Shown here piece by piece: positions 55,329-63,085 of a stretch of DNA of 63,085 nucleotides. The notes under the pieces were generated by a model, which was given only the letters and a program-made list of their open reading frames with translations, was not told where the DNA came from and ran no database searches. The stretch comes from a virus, in IMG/VR virus record IMGVR_UViG_3300017917_003968, positions 1-63,085 of that record, one strand, 5' to 3'. The translations under genes and the position numbers were made by a program. Positions within the stretch are counted from its first letter, which is position 1. Every line of letters begins with the position of its first letter.

Positions 55329-56978
55329 ATGGCAAACTTAGTACAATCATTATTGGCTGAATCTGCTCAAACTGCATTCTCTGATCAACATGGTGTTGCT
55401 CAGCGTCTTGCAAAGAAGTGGGCTAAGTCTGGTCTTTTAGAAGGCCTTCAAGATTACGACAAAAATAATATCGCCGTAATGCTTGAATCACAAGCAAAAC
55501 AATTAGTAGTTGAGCAATCAAATACAAATGGTGGTTTAAACTCAGGTGGATCAACTTTCACTCCAGGTACTGGTGAACAATGGGCTGGTGTAGCTTTACC
55601 GTTAGTTCGTAAGATCTTCGGTCAAATTGCATCTAAAGAGTTCGTTTCTGTTCAACCTATGAACTTACCTGCAGGTTTAGTATTCTATCTTGATTTCCAA
55701 TATGGACAAACAAAAAATCCTTTTACTGCTGGAGATTCTTTATATGGTACTCCAAGTGCAAACTTTGGTAACTTAGCTGAAGGTTCACTTTACGGTGCTG
55801 GTAAATTTGGATATTCATTAAATCAATTCTCTGCTTCTGCAACTATTTTAGCAGGTGGTGCAGTAACTGCATCATTTAAGAATGTTGATTTTAATGCTGA
55901 TTTATCTGCTTCTGTTGTTGCTGGTGAAATTAAAAAACTTTCTGTTCCTACAAGTTCATTAACTGCATTCAATGTTGATGGCGTACGTGCTTTCACTATT
56001 GTTTCTGGATCTGTAACTGTTGCTAGAAACTTACAAGCTTATACAACTTTAAATGGTGGTAACGTTGATTTCTTTGTTACTGCATCTACTGCTGAATTAG
56101 CTGCAACATCATCTTTCACCGTGTTCTATAATAAAGCTACAGACTTTAATGCACGTGGAGATTTCGAAGATAGAACAGGTAACCCATCAGTTCCTAACTC
56201 ATTATCTTCTACATCAATTGTTATCCCTGATATCAATGTACAGATGAAGAGCCAAACCATTTCTGCTAAAACTCGTAAGTTAAAAGCACAATGGACTCCA
56301 GAATTTGCACAAGATTTAAATGCTTACCATTCATTAGATGCTGAAGCTGAATTAACTGGTCTTCTTTCTGAGCATATCTCTTTAGAGATTGATCTTGAAG
56401 TATTAGATATGTTAATCCAAAATGCTCCATCAATTGAATATTGGTCAGCAAAAGTTGGTAACCAAATTAACACTGCTAAAACAGGATTTGATAGTAACAC
56501 TAATGGTGTTTTCTATACACAAATGACTTGGTTCCAAACTTTAGGTATTAAATTACAAAAAATATCTAACATTATTCACCAAAGAACATTACGTGGTGGT
56601 GCAAACTTTATGGTTGTTTCTCCTTCTGTAGCTACTATCCTTGAATCAATCCCTGGATTTGCAGCTGATACTGACGGTGCAGCAGATACTATGAAATATG
56701 CATTCGGTGTACAAAAAATCGGTCAATTAAATAGCCGTTATAAGGTGTATAAAAACCCTTACATGCTTGAGAATGTTATCTTAATGGGATTCCGTGGTAA
56801 CCAATTCTTAGAGTGTGGTGCTGTATACTCTCCATATGTTCCATTAATCATGACTCCATTAGTGTACGATCCAAACACATTTACTCCGCGCAAGGGAATA
56901 ATGACAAGATATGCTATGACTATGGTTCGTCCAGAATATTATGGCTTAGTTGTTGTTGCAGACTTAAACGTAGTGTAA
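55329..56978 (+). CDS. gp23: Major capsid protein, gp23-like
   Basis: A 549-residue major capsid protein (T4 gp23 is 521). QWAGVALPLVRKIFGQIASKEFVSVQPMNLPAGLVFYLDFQYG is the conserved N-arm of gp23-like proteins, and KTRKLKAQWTPEFAQDLNAYHSLDAEAELTGLLSEHISLEIDLEVL is the T4-like signature. Residues 150-290 hold a Ser/Thr/Val-rich insertion typical of the I-domain. A likely maturation site lies near VVE62, close to T4's residue 65. Codons are noticeably less AT-biased (GGT, CGT), as expected for the most abundant protein. It is followed by a strong terminator. Confidence 0.97.
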   Translation: MANLVQSLLAESAQTAFSDQHGVAQRLAKKWAKSGLLEGLQDYDKNNIAVMLESQAKQLVVEQSNTNGGLNSGGSTFTPGTGEQWAGVALPLVRKIFGQIASKEFVSVQPMNLPAGLVFYLDFQYGQTKNPFTAGDSLYGTPSANFGNLAEGSLYGAGKFGYSLNQFSASATILAGGAVTASFKNVDFNADLSASVVAGEIKKLSVPTSSLTAFNVDGVRAFTIVSGSVTVARNLQAYTTLNGGNVDFFVTASTAELAATSSFTVFYNKATDFNARGDFEDRTGNPSVPNSLSSTSIVIPDINVQMKSQTISAKTRKLKAQWTPEFAQDLNAYHSLDAEAELTGLLSEHISLEIDLEVLDMLIQNAPSIEYWSAKVGNQINTAKTGFDSNTNGVFYTQMTWFQTLGIKLQKISNIIHQRTLRGGANFMVVSPSVATILESIPGFAADTDGAADTMKYAFGVQKIGQLNSRYKVYKNPYMLENVILMGFRGNQFLECGAVYSPYVPLIMTPLVYDPNTFTPRKGIMTRYAMTMVRPEYYGLVVVADLNVV

Positions 56979-57010
56979 GTTTAACATCTACATAAAATAG
57001 ATATAATAAA

Positions 57011-57038
57011 AGAGGGCCTCAATTTGAGGCCTTTTTTT
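57011..57038 (+). terminator. Rho-independent terminator after capsid gene
   Basis: GGCCTC (57015-57020) pairs with GAGGCC (57026-57031) around AATTT, followed by a 7-nt T-run. It ends the scaffold/capsid transcript and separates it from the HNH gene. Confidence 0.9.
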
Positions 57039-57040
57039 AT

Positions 57041-57048
57041 ATATTTAT
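57041..57048 (+). promoter_or_regulatory. ATATTTAT motif before HNH gene
   Basis: Lies directly after the capsid terminator and 12 nt before the ATG at 57061, a fit for a new transcript start. Confidence 0.35.
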
Positions 57049-57060
57049 AATAAAGGCATT

Positions 57061-57609
57061 ATGACTCATACTTGTACTTCATGTGGTATTACAATAAATT
57101 ATACAAATAAAGGTAGCTGGAAAAACGCTAAACATAATTATAAAAAAAATGGTATTTTAAGATGTCCTCCATGCGCAGGAAAAGAAGGTCAATTAAACAG
57201 AAAAACTAAACCTACAGGTAGACCTAAAGGATCTAAAAATATAGATAATTCCAACATAAAAAATAATCTTATACCTTTTAATAAATTTAAAATAACTAAA
57301 GAACAAAGACAAAAAGCAATAGCCACAAGAAATGGTTTCACATCCTACCAAGAATATTTAGAATCACTCCCAGAATGGAAAAAATATAGAAATGAAGTAG
57401 ATAGATTAACTAAACAACAACCTCTTAATGAATTAGAAAATTATAATAAAAGAGGACCAAATGGAAAAGATGGAGCATATACTTTAGATCATATTATATC
57501 TATAGCTATGGGATTTAAAAAAAATATAGATCCTATAATTATAGGAAGTATTAATAATCTTAAAATGATACCTTGGAGAGATAATATAATTAAGGGTTGG
57601 AAAGGTTAA
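57061..57609 (+). CDS. HNH homing-endonuclease-like protein
   Basis: A 182-residue protein. The N-terminal zinc ribbon is CTSC (C5, C8) with CPPC (C35, C38). A linker (PTGRPKGSKN) resembles an AT-hook-like element, and a middle helical part follows. The C-terminal HNH-type nuclease has YTLDHIISIAMGFKKN (H about 145) and INNLKMIPWRDN (N about 166). It is a free-standing homing endonuclease between capsid and PhoH genes, flanked upstream by a terminator and motif of its own. Such genes often insert next to conserved structural genes in T4-like phages. The C-terminal KGWKG end is lysine-rich. Confidence 0.85.
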   Translation: MTHTCTSCGITINYTNKGSWKNAKHNYKKNGILRCPPCAGKEGQLNRKTKPTGRPKGSKNIDNSNIKNNLIPFNKFKITKEQRQKAIATRNGFTSYQEYLESLPEWKKYRNEVDRLTKQQPLNELENYNKRGPNGKDGAYTLDHIISIAMGFKKNIDPIIIGSINNLKMIPWRDNIIKGWKG

Positions 57610-57632
57610 AATTTTTTATTTAGCACATATCG

Positions 57633-57640
57633 ATATTTAT
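57633..57640 (+). promoter_or_regulatory. ATATTTAT motif before PhoH gene
   Basis: Context TCGATATTTATATTTAAAT, 16 nt before the ATG at 57657. Confidence 0.35.
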
Positions 57641-57656
57641 ATTTAAATAGATTTTA

Positions 57657-58325
57657 ATGACAGCAAATCAGGTTACCAAAAAAACTTTAAAAAATCCAAT
57701 TAGGTTTTCAATTAATTTAAACGAAGAACAAAAAGAAGCTAAGTCAATAATACTAAATAATAAAATAACTGTATTAAGAGGTCAAGCTGGTTCTGGAAAG
57801 TCATTAGTTGCAGCTCAAGTAGCATTAGATCTTTTATTTAGAAAAGATGTAGAAAAAATCATACTTACTAGACCTGCAGTAACTTCAGGAGAAGAAATAG
57901 GTTATTTACCAGGAGATAAAGATGCTAAACTTGCTCCATATACAGCAGCTATATATGATAACATGTATAGGTTATATAATAAAGAAAAGATAGATAAAGA
58001 ACTATCAGAAGGAAATATAGAAGTGATTCCTTTAGCATTTATGAGAGGAAGAAATTTAACTAATTGCTGTATAGTAGTAGATGAAGGCCAAAACATAACT
58101 CATAAACAAATGGAGTTATTATTAGGTAGAATATGTAATGGAAGTAGAATGATTATATGTGGAGATTCTGCTCAAATAGATTTAAAAGATAGAAAATTAA
58201 GTGGTTTTAATTTTATTTGTACTAATTTTAAAGAAGTAGAAGGTTTTGAAGTAGTTTCATTAAAAACAAATCATAGAGACCCAATAGTAGAAAAAATACT
58301 AGAAATATATAAAGCACACGAATAA
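57657..58325 (+). CDS. phoH: PhoH-like ATPase
   Basis: A 222-residue PhoH-type P-loop ATPase. Walker A RGQAGSGKSLVA (K48), IILTRPAVTSGEEIGYLPGDKDAKLAPY (the hallmark PhoH block at about 68-95) and Walker B CCIVVDEGQN (D142, E143) are intact. An ICGDSAQID motif follows, and NHRDPIVEKIL closes the domain. PhoH proteins are common auxiliary genes in marine phages; the precise biochemical role is not settled, and an RNA/ATP-dependent role has been proposed. Its last base overlaps the next start. Confidence 0.93.
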   Translation: MTANQVTKKTLKNPIRFSINLNEEQKEAKSIILNNKITVLRGQAGSGKSLVAAQVALDLLFRKDVEKIILTRPAVTSGEEIGYLPGDKDAKLAPYTAAIYDNMYRLYNKEKIDKELSEGNIEVIPLAFMRGRNLTNCCIVVDEGQNITHKQMELLLGRICNGSRMIICGDSAQIDLKDRKLSGFNFICTNFKEVEGFEVVSLKTNHRDPIVEKILEIYKAHE

Positions 58326-59500
58326 TGGCATCAACTTCAACAACACCAATATATAATGGAAATCCTATAGCAATATCAGGATCAACTCCATTTGGATTTT
58401 ATGATACAGATTTATTATTTCAAATAGAAGGACCTAAAGTAGCTAATTTTTGTGCTAATAAATTAGGTTATCCTATTATGGATGTAGAATTACAAGATAT
58501 AAATTTTTATGCATGTTTTGAAGAAGCAGTATCAGCTTATTCAGAAGAGCTTTTTTTAAGTAAAATAAAAGATAATTATTTAGCATTAGAAGGATCTCCA
58601 ACAGGATCATCTTTAAATAATACAGTAGTAGTACCAAGTTTAAATTCTATAATAACAGTAGCAGAAAACTACGGTACACCTATTCAGGTAGGGGGTCATG
58701 TTAATCAATATAAAGCACCTCTTTACTTAACATCTAGCGTTCAGATATATGATCTGCAAGAATGGGCAGTATCTGGTAGTTTAATATCAGGAAGTGATAG
58801 ATTAGTAGTAAATAAAATATACTATGAAGCACAACCAGCTATTAATCAATATTACGATCCATATATTGGAGGTAGTATTAACTATCAAGGAGCTACTGAA
58901 AATTTTGGTTGGGCAAGTTATTCACCAGGTTTAAATTTCGTATTATTTCCTATATATTGGGACATATCTCGTATACAAGAAATAGAAATGTCCAATGCAG
59001 TTAGAAGATCATATTATTCTTTTGCTATAACAAATAATAAATTAACCATATTTCCATTTCCTGATAAAGATGGAATAGTTGTATGGATTGATTATGCAAA
59101 ACAGAGTGAATTAAGCTCAACAACAGGAAATAGTCCATATGGATCTAATACTGGTTTAGTTTCTAATCCATCTAATGTACCATATACTAATATATCATAT
59201 AGTCAAATTAATCAACCAGGACGTCAATGGATATATGAATATACTTTAGCTTTAGCATCTGAGTTATTAGGCCTAATTAGAGGTAAATATACACAAATTC
59301 CAGCACCAGGATCTGAAGTTACGTTAAATGGAGCTGACTTAATAGCAAAAGGAAAAGATGCACAATCAGCATTAAGAGAAAAATTAAGAGGTGATTTTGA
59401 TCAAATGAGTAGACAAGCTCAATTAGAGCGTAAATCATCTGAAAATCAATCAATATCTAGTACATTGAATGAAGTTCCAATGTTTATTTATATAGGCTAA
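58325..59500 (+). CDS. gp13: Neck protein, gp13-like
   Basis: A 391-residue protein. TDLLFQIEGPKVANFCANKLGYPIMDVELQDINFYACFEEAVSAYSEEL matches the N-terminal block of T4-like gp13 neck proteins ('F---RLG-P---VEL-D-Q---C-EEA---Y'). A beta-rich centre and a basic C-terminal helix region (QSALREKLRGDFDQMSRQAQLERK) follow. It completes the head-tail connector after packaging together with the next genes. Longer than T4 gp13 (309). Confidence 0.85.
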   Translation: MASTSTTPIYNGNPIAISGSTPFGFYDTDLLFQIEGPKVANFCANKLGYPIMDVELQDINFYACFEEAVSAYSEELFLSKIKDNYLALEGSPTGSSLNNTVVVPSLNSIITVAENYGTPIQVGGHVNQYKAPLYLTSSVQIYDLQEWAVSGSLISGSDRLVVNKIYYEAQPAINQYYDPYIGGSINYQGATENFGWASYSPGLNFVLFPIYWDISRIQEIEMSNAVRRSYYSFAITNNKLTIFPFPDKDGIVVWIDYAKQSELSSTTGNSPYGSNTGLVSNPSNVPYTNISYSQINQPGRQWIYEYTLALASELLGLIRGKYTQIPAPGSEVTLNGADLIAKGKDAQSALREKLRGDFDQMSRQAQLERKSSENQSISSTLNEVPMFIYIG

Positions 59501-59514
59501 AAAATAAAATTATT

Positions 59515-60006
59515 ATGTCAATATTTGGATCATTTAGAGATGTGGCTACATTTAAAATATTTACTAAAGAATTAGTAGAAGCTGTAATATCTCAAGAAAT
59601 TGGTTATTATAAAATAAAATTAGGAGATACTCAAGCAAATATTTATGGAGAATCTCAATCTAAATATTTTATAGGGCCAGTATTAATACCTTGTCTAATA
59701 GAAAGAGGAGATTTTGAAAAAGAGTCTAGTGATTTTGGTTTTGACACTATTAGAAGTGTTAAATTTAGATTTTTTAGAGATCATTTAGTTGAAGCTAATA
59801 TAGTTCCAGAAGCTGGGGATGTGGTAATGTATAATGAAGGTTATTATGAAATAGATAATACAAATGAGAATCAATATATTTTAGGAAAAAATCCAGATTA
59901 TATTTATTCTAATGGTGCAGCAGGTCATGGTGAATCATATTCTATAATATTAACAGGACACTATTCAAGTCCAGATAAACTTGGAATAACTAAAGAAAGA
60001 TTATAA
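59515..60006 (+). CDS. gp14: Neck protein, gp14-like
   Basis: A 163-residue protein. DVATFKIFTKELVEAVISQEIGYYKIKL and later VEANIVPEAGDVVMYNEGYYEIDNTNENQYILGKN resemble T4 gp14, where the 'P--GD-IY-----LFEI--V------LG' region is the best-conserved part. T4 gp14 is longer (256), so this is a trimmed version or retains only the core. It sits between gp13- and gp15-type genes, as in T4, and its stop overlaps the next ATG. Confidence 0.75.
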   Translation: MSIFGSFRDVATFKIFTKELVEAVISQEIGYYKIKLGDTQANIYGESQSKYFIGPVLIPCLIERGDFEKESSDFGFDTIRSVKFRFFRDHLVEANIVPEAGDVVMYNEGYYEIDNTNENQYILGKNPDYIYSNGAAGHGESYSIILTGHYSSPDKLGITKERL

Positions 60007-61256
60007 TGTCAACACAAATTGTAAGACCTCAAAATAGAAGAGAATTTTTAGATAAATTAGTAGATCCTTATGATCCTAAAATAGGGAATCCTAATAATAT
60101 ATTCTCTGAACCTACTAAATTAGGTCAACCTGAAGAAAATAGAGCTAGACAAATAAGTGTCAAAGGAGATACTGAAAAAGATTTTTATATTGGTATTAAA
60201 GATATAGATGAAGCTGTAATGTATTATTTTAATAATGTATTAAAATTATCTGTTATTCAAAATAATACTAGAGTTCCAATACCTATTTTATATGGCACCC
60301 CAGAAAACTGGAAAAGTGTCCAACAAGATGGTTATTATAGAGATCAAAATGAAAAATTAATGGCTCCGCTATTAATGTTTAAAAGAAAATCTGTAACTCA
60401 AAATAGAAATCTAGGAAATAAATTAGATGGAAATTTAGTTCATAATATACAACTATTTGAAACTAGATATAATAAAAGAAATTTTTATAGTAATTTTTCT
60501 TCATTAACAAATAGAAGTCCTGAAAAAAAATATATTGTATCAGTAACCCCAGACTATGTTACGGTAGATTATGAGGTATATGTTTGGACTTATTTTGTTG
60601 AACAAATGGATAAAGTAGTTGAATCACTTAATTTTGCATCTAGATCTTATTGGGGAGATCCTAATCGATTTCAATTTTATTCATCTATAGAATCATTTGA
60701 TGATACAGTAACATATAATTTAGGAGAAAATAGAACTGTTAGAAATAGTTTTACTTTAACATTAAATGGATATTTAATACCAGACTCTATTAATAAAAAA
60801 TTAGCTAATGCAAATGTTTATTATGGAGTATCACAAGTTGTATTTGGATTAGAAACTACATCAGGAGTAGAGCAATTTAATACGTCTGTAAGTAAAACAA
60901 AATCAAGTGGAATTAAATCACCACTAATAAATGATTCAGTGAATAATGTTAATATAATAAGTAATGTAAACCCTGCATTAATTACCTATTTAGATACTAA
61001 TAAGTCAATGGTAGGTACATATCAATCACCAACAACTGTAGTATTTCCAGCTGGATGGTTAATTGCACCAGTACCATTACCACCTACAAATATAAATAAT
61101 TTTACATTTTTTGTAAATGGGCAATATGTTGAACAAACTAGTATTGTTAGTTTTACAACAGATGGTAATACATCAACATTAGTAATAGATCCAACTTTAC
61201 TTCAATATAGTTTAGAAGAATCTGATACTATTATAGCAACTGGTAAATTTAATTAA
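60006..61256 (+). CDS. gp15: Tail completion protein, gp15-like
   Basis: A 416-residue protein with the gp15 pattern: VPIPILYGTPENWKSVQQDGYYRDQNEKLMAPLLMFKRKSV, then ETRYNKRNFYSNF, YIVSVTPDYVTVDYEVYVWTYFVEQMDKVVESLNF and ENRTVRNSFTLTLNGYLIPD. These equal T4 gp15's 'VPI-YA---------K' / 'P----LV---YNA--K-N' / 'YELSI-T-YEDDM-QIVEQI-P-F' / '---W-L-F-VNGWMYP'. It caps the tail tube so the tail can join the neck. T4 gp15 is 272; the C-terminal extension carries Ser/Thr/Asn loops. Confidence 0.8.
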   Translation: MSTQIVRPQNRREFLDKLVDPYDPKIGNPNNIFSEPTKLGQPEENRARQISVKGDTEKDFYIGIKDIDEAVMYYFNNVLKLSVIQNNTRVPIPILYGTPENWKSVQQDGYYRDQNEKLMAPLLMFKRKSVTQNRNLGNKLDGNLVHNIQLFETRYNKRNFYSNFSSLTNRSPEKKYIVSVTPDYVTVDYEVYVWTYFVEQMDKVVESLNFASRSYWGDPNRFQFYSSIESFDDTVTYNLGENRTVRNSFTLTLNGYLIPDSINKKLANANVYYGVSQVVFGLETTSGVEQFNTSVSKTKSSGIKSPLINDSVNNVNIISNVNPALITYLDTNKSMVGTYQSPTTVVFPAGWLIAPVPLPPTNINNFTFFVNGQYVEQTSIVSFTTDGNTSTLVIDPTLLQYSLEESDTIIATGKFN

Positions 61257-61258
61257 AA

Positions 61259-61477
61259 ATGGCTAGATTAAAATTAAAACAAATACTATCAAACTTACAA
61301 TATAATGCTGAAGATTCACAATTAATATTAAGTGGAAGTCAACAAACTGACTTTATTATATCTGGATCTATAGAAATAACTTCAACACCAACAGTAACTG
61401 GATCTTTAACTATCCAAGGAATAGATTCTTTTGGAGATTCTGGAAGTTTTTATACTGTAGATTTAGGAGAATACTAA
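61259..61477 (+). CDS. Small Ser/Thr-rich virion-type protein (72 aa)
   Basis: A 72-residue protein starting 2 nt after the gp15-like stop, with ARLKLKQILSNLQYNAEDSQLILSGSQQTDFIISGSIEITSTPTVTGSLTIQG. It has fibre-like short beta repeats (SGS, TGS) like the neighbouring long fibre gene and may be the first, stand-alone segment of that module. No family named. Confidence 0.6.
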   Translation: MARLKLKQILSNLQYNAEDSQLILSGSQQTDFIISGSIEITSTPTVTGSLTIQGIDSFGDSGSFYTVDLGEY

Positions 61478-61484
61478 TATTTAT
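61477..61484 (+). promoter_or_regulatory. ATATTTAT motif before long fibre gene
   Basis: Context TACTAATATTTATACTTGG, 47 nt before the ATG at 61532. Confidence 0.3.
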
Positions 61485-61531
61485 ACTTGGAACTATATAG
61501 TTCTTTTTAATACGTACGTAAAATTTGACAT

Positions 61532-63085
61532 ATGTCTACCCAAATTGTAAATTTATCTAATCAGTTTTTGAAGTTTCGTAGATCTGCAGTACCTGGAAAA
61601 GTACCAGACACATCATCAATTGATTATGGAGAATTAGCTCTTAATACATATGATGGTTATGTATATATGAAAAGATCTGGCTCTTTAGGGGTAGATATAG
61701 TAAGAGTTGGATCATCTGGATCTTTTAATGGATCTTTTACAGGTGATGGATCAGGATTAACAAATATACCAGCTGGTGGAATTGTAGGTTTAAATTTATC
61801 TCAAATAGCTTCAGGATTAATAACAGCGTCTGTTAATCCATCATATGGATTTAAAGCAAATTCAAATGCTATTATTGAAGGTAATATTATCAATTATGGA
61901 ACTAATACATCTACTCAAGGATATACTGGGTCTTTATTTGGTACTTCTAGTTGGGCTTATAATGCAATAAATTCTCAAATATCTGATTATAGTTATAATG
62001 CATTAACATCATCATATGCTCATACTGCATCATTAGCTACTTATGCAATTTCAGCAGGAAGTTCAATAATTTCATTAACTTCGTCTTATGCTGATAATTT
62101 TACTGTAGCTGGAACTTTAACTGCAAGAACAATAATAGTACAAACAATTACATCATCAACAGAATATGTAACTGGATCTACTATATTTGGAAATAAATTA
62201 ACAGATACTCATCAATTTACAGGAAGCGTTTCTATTACTGGAAGTTTATCAATTAATGGAAATAATTATACTGATGAGTCTGCTTCTTTTGATTCTAGAA
62301 TATTAAACAATAGCTCTAGTATTAGTTTACTTTCATCATCATTTATATCATTTAGTTCTTCTTATAATACTGGGTCATTTACAGGTTCATTTACAGGATC
62401 ATTTAGTGGTTCTTTATCAAATTTTCAAGGGACACCGACACATATTCCATTTTTTAGTTCGTCTCAAGTATTATCAAATAGCACTATGTTTCAGGTTGAT
62501 AATGGACCTGGTCAAGGATATAGTATAGCTATTAATGAAGATGGAGTATCAACAGAAGCTCCTGAGGCATTATATGTTTTTCAGTCAAGCACATCATCTT
62601 ATAATGTAATAAGTGGTAAAGGTAACTTGAACAATTATTTACAGTTAAATATTCAAAATACTAATGCTGGAGTATCAGCATCATCAGATGTAGTAGCTAC
62701 TGCAAACAATGGTAGTGAATTTGACATGTACATTGACATGGGTATTAATGGTAGCAACTATGTTGATAATGGAAATAGTGTAGGAGCAGCAAATGATGCT
62801 TATCTATATTCTACCGGTAAACATTTACATATTGGTAATGCTACACCCAATGAGCCTTTAGGATTTTTTGTAGGCGGCATGGGAGCAGAAGCTAATAGAA
62901 AATTTCAACTAAATCCTAATAACCAGCATCAAATGTCTGGTTCATTAAATATAACAGGAAGTTTATTTGTACTTAATGGTATTACTGGATCATTATTTGG
63001 TACTTCTAGTTGGGCAGTTACATCATCATATACTTTAAATGCACTATCTTCATCTTATTCATTAAACAGTACAAGTGCGTCATAC
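61532..63085 (+). CDS. Long tail-fibre gene, 3' end beyond window
   Basis: The frame from the ATG at 61532 is open to the window end, giving the first 518 residues. The N-terminus (STQIVNLSNQFLKFRRSAVPGKVPDTSSIDYGELALNTYDGYVYMKRSGS) is a fibre-attachment type domain with the 'GELALNT-DG--Y-K' motif. It continues in repeated SSYA, TGSLFGTSSWA and TGSFTGSF modules, TARTIIVQTITSSTEYVTGSTIFGNKL (the block shared with 14722-15783), then a globular insert (APEALYVFQSSTSSYNVISGKG). It is probably the main host-binding fibre. Length is unknown because the stop lies outside. Confidence 0.8.
   Translation, partial: MSTQIVNLSNQFLKFRRSAVPGKVPDTSSIDYGELALNTYDGYVYMKRSGSLGVDIVRVGSSGSFNGSFTGDGSGLTNIPAGGIVGLNLSQIASGLITASVNPSYGFKANSNAIIEGNIINYGTNTSTQGYTGSLFGTSSWAYNAINSQISDYSYNALTSSYAHTASLATYAISAGSSIISLTSSYADNFTVAGTLTARTIIVQTITSSTEYVTGSTIFGNKLTDTHQFTGSVSITGSLSINGNNYTDESASFDSRILNNSSSISLLSSSFISFSSSYNTGSFTGSFTGSFSGSLSNFQGTPTHIPFFSSSQVLSNSTMFQVDNGPGQGYSIAINEDGVSTEAPEALYVFQSSTSSYNVISGKGNLNNYLQLNIQNTNAGVSASSDVVATANNGSEFDMYIDMGINGSNYVDNGNSVGAANDAYLYSTGKHLHIGNATPNEPLGFFVGGMGAEANRKFQLNPNNQHQMSGSLNITGSLFVLNGITGSLFGTSSWAVTSSYTLNALSSSYSLNSTSASY

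Noticed and set aside
1-63085. CRISPR array, integrase or lysogeny module
   Set aside because: No regularly spaced direct repeats and no recombinase, repressor pair or attachment site was found; the repeats seen are coding or local hairpins.

Overview
This window is a contiguous piece of a large, strongly AT-rich, tailed-phage genome of the T4-like (contractile-tail, myovirus-type) lineage. The evidence is a near-complete T4-style head module: large terminase, portal, prohead protease, acidic scaffold, major capsid protein and gp13/gp14/gp15-type neck and tail-completion proteins. Baseplate genes (gp6, gp25, spike/hub-type), a gp55-type late sigma factor, a DnaG/gp61-type primase and a gp46/gp47 recombination nuclease are also present. 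Start codons lack Shine-Dalgarno sequences and sit behind A-rich leaders, and a few TATATTTG boxes occur upstream of genes. Together with Gly-Thr-Ser-rich fibre proteins this suggests a Bacteroidota (Flavobacteria-like) host; that host call is inference. No integrase, repressor/integration module, rRNA, CRISPR array or insertion sequence was found.

Layout. (1) 1-9760, plus strand: a string of short early/accessory genes, most without recognisable function. Recognisable ones are a GIY-YIG protein next to a tRNA-Leu-like remnant, a small highly expressed HTH protein, a Cse60-like protein, a DUF932 protein, a protein built of two kinds of internal repeat, and a macro-domain protein. Several non-coding islands with hairpins and repeats lie here (1171-1810, 4133-4243, 5266-5518, 7226-7348). 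(2) A bidirectional terminator at about 9786-9820 separates this from 9820-33818, all minus strand: a GIY-YIG homing-type gene, three glycosyltransferases plus a methyltransferase, mucin-like Thr-rich adhesins and fibres, then baseplate/tail genes up to the spike/hub, and finally the late sigma factor, an HD hydrolase and a thioredoxin-like protein. (3) 33819-34189 is a divergent, probably structured, non-coding control region. (4) 34190-63085, plus strand: primase, fused Mre11/Rad50-type nuclease, a three-domain nucleotidyltransferase/ligase-like protein, a block of small conserved phage proteins, then terminase, portal, protease, scaffold, capsid (followed by a terminator and an HNH gene), PhoH ATPase, neck genes and the start of a long fibre gene that runs off the window.

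How it works together. The primase and recombination nuclease serve replication and recombination-dependent DNA metabolism. The gp55-like sigma probably turns on late genes, and an ATATTTAT motif recurs just upstream of many late genes on both strands, reading in the direction of the gene in most cases. The head genes package DNA into a protease-matured prohead, and the minus-strand genes build the baseplate and host-recognition apparatus. The most novel-looking parts are the glycosyltransferase/methyltransferase cassette abutting Thr/Ser mucin-like virion proteins, which share a 58-nt identical repeat that could act as a domain-swap point, and the 811-aa protein combining three different nucleotidyl-transfer folds. 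Tail sheath, tail tube and tape-measure genes were not recognised and presumably lie outside the window.
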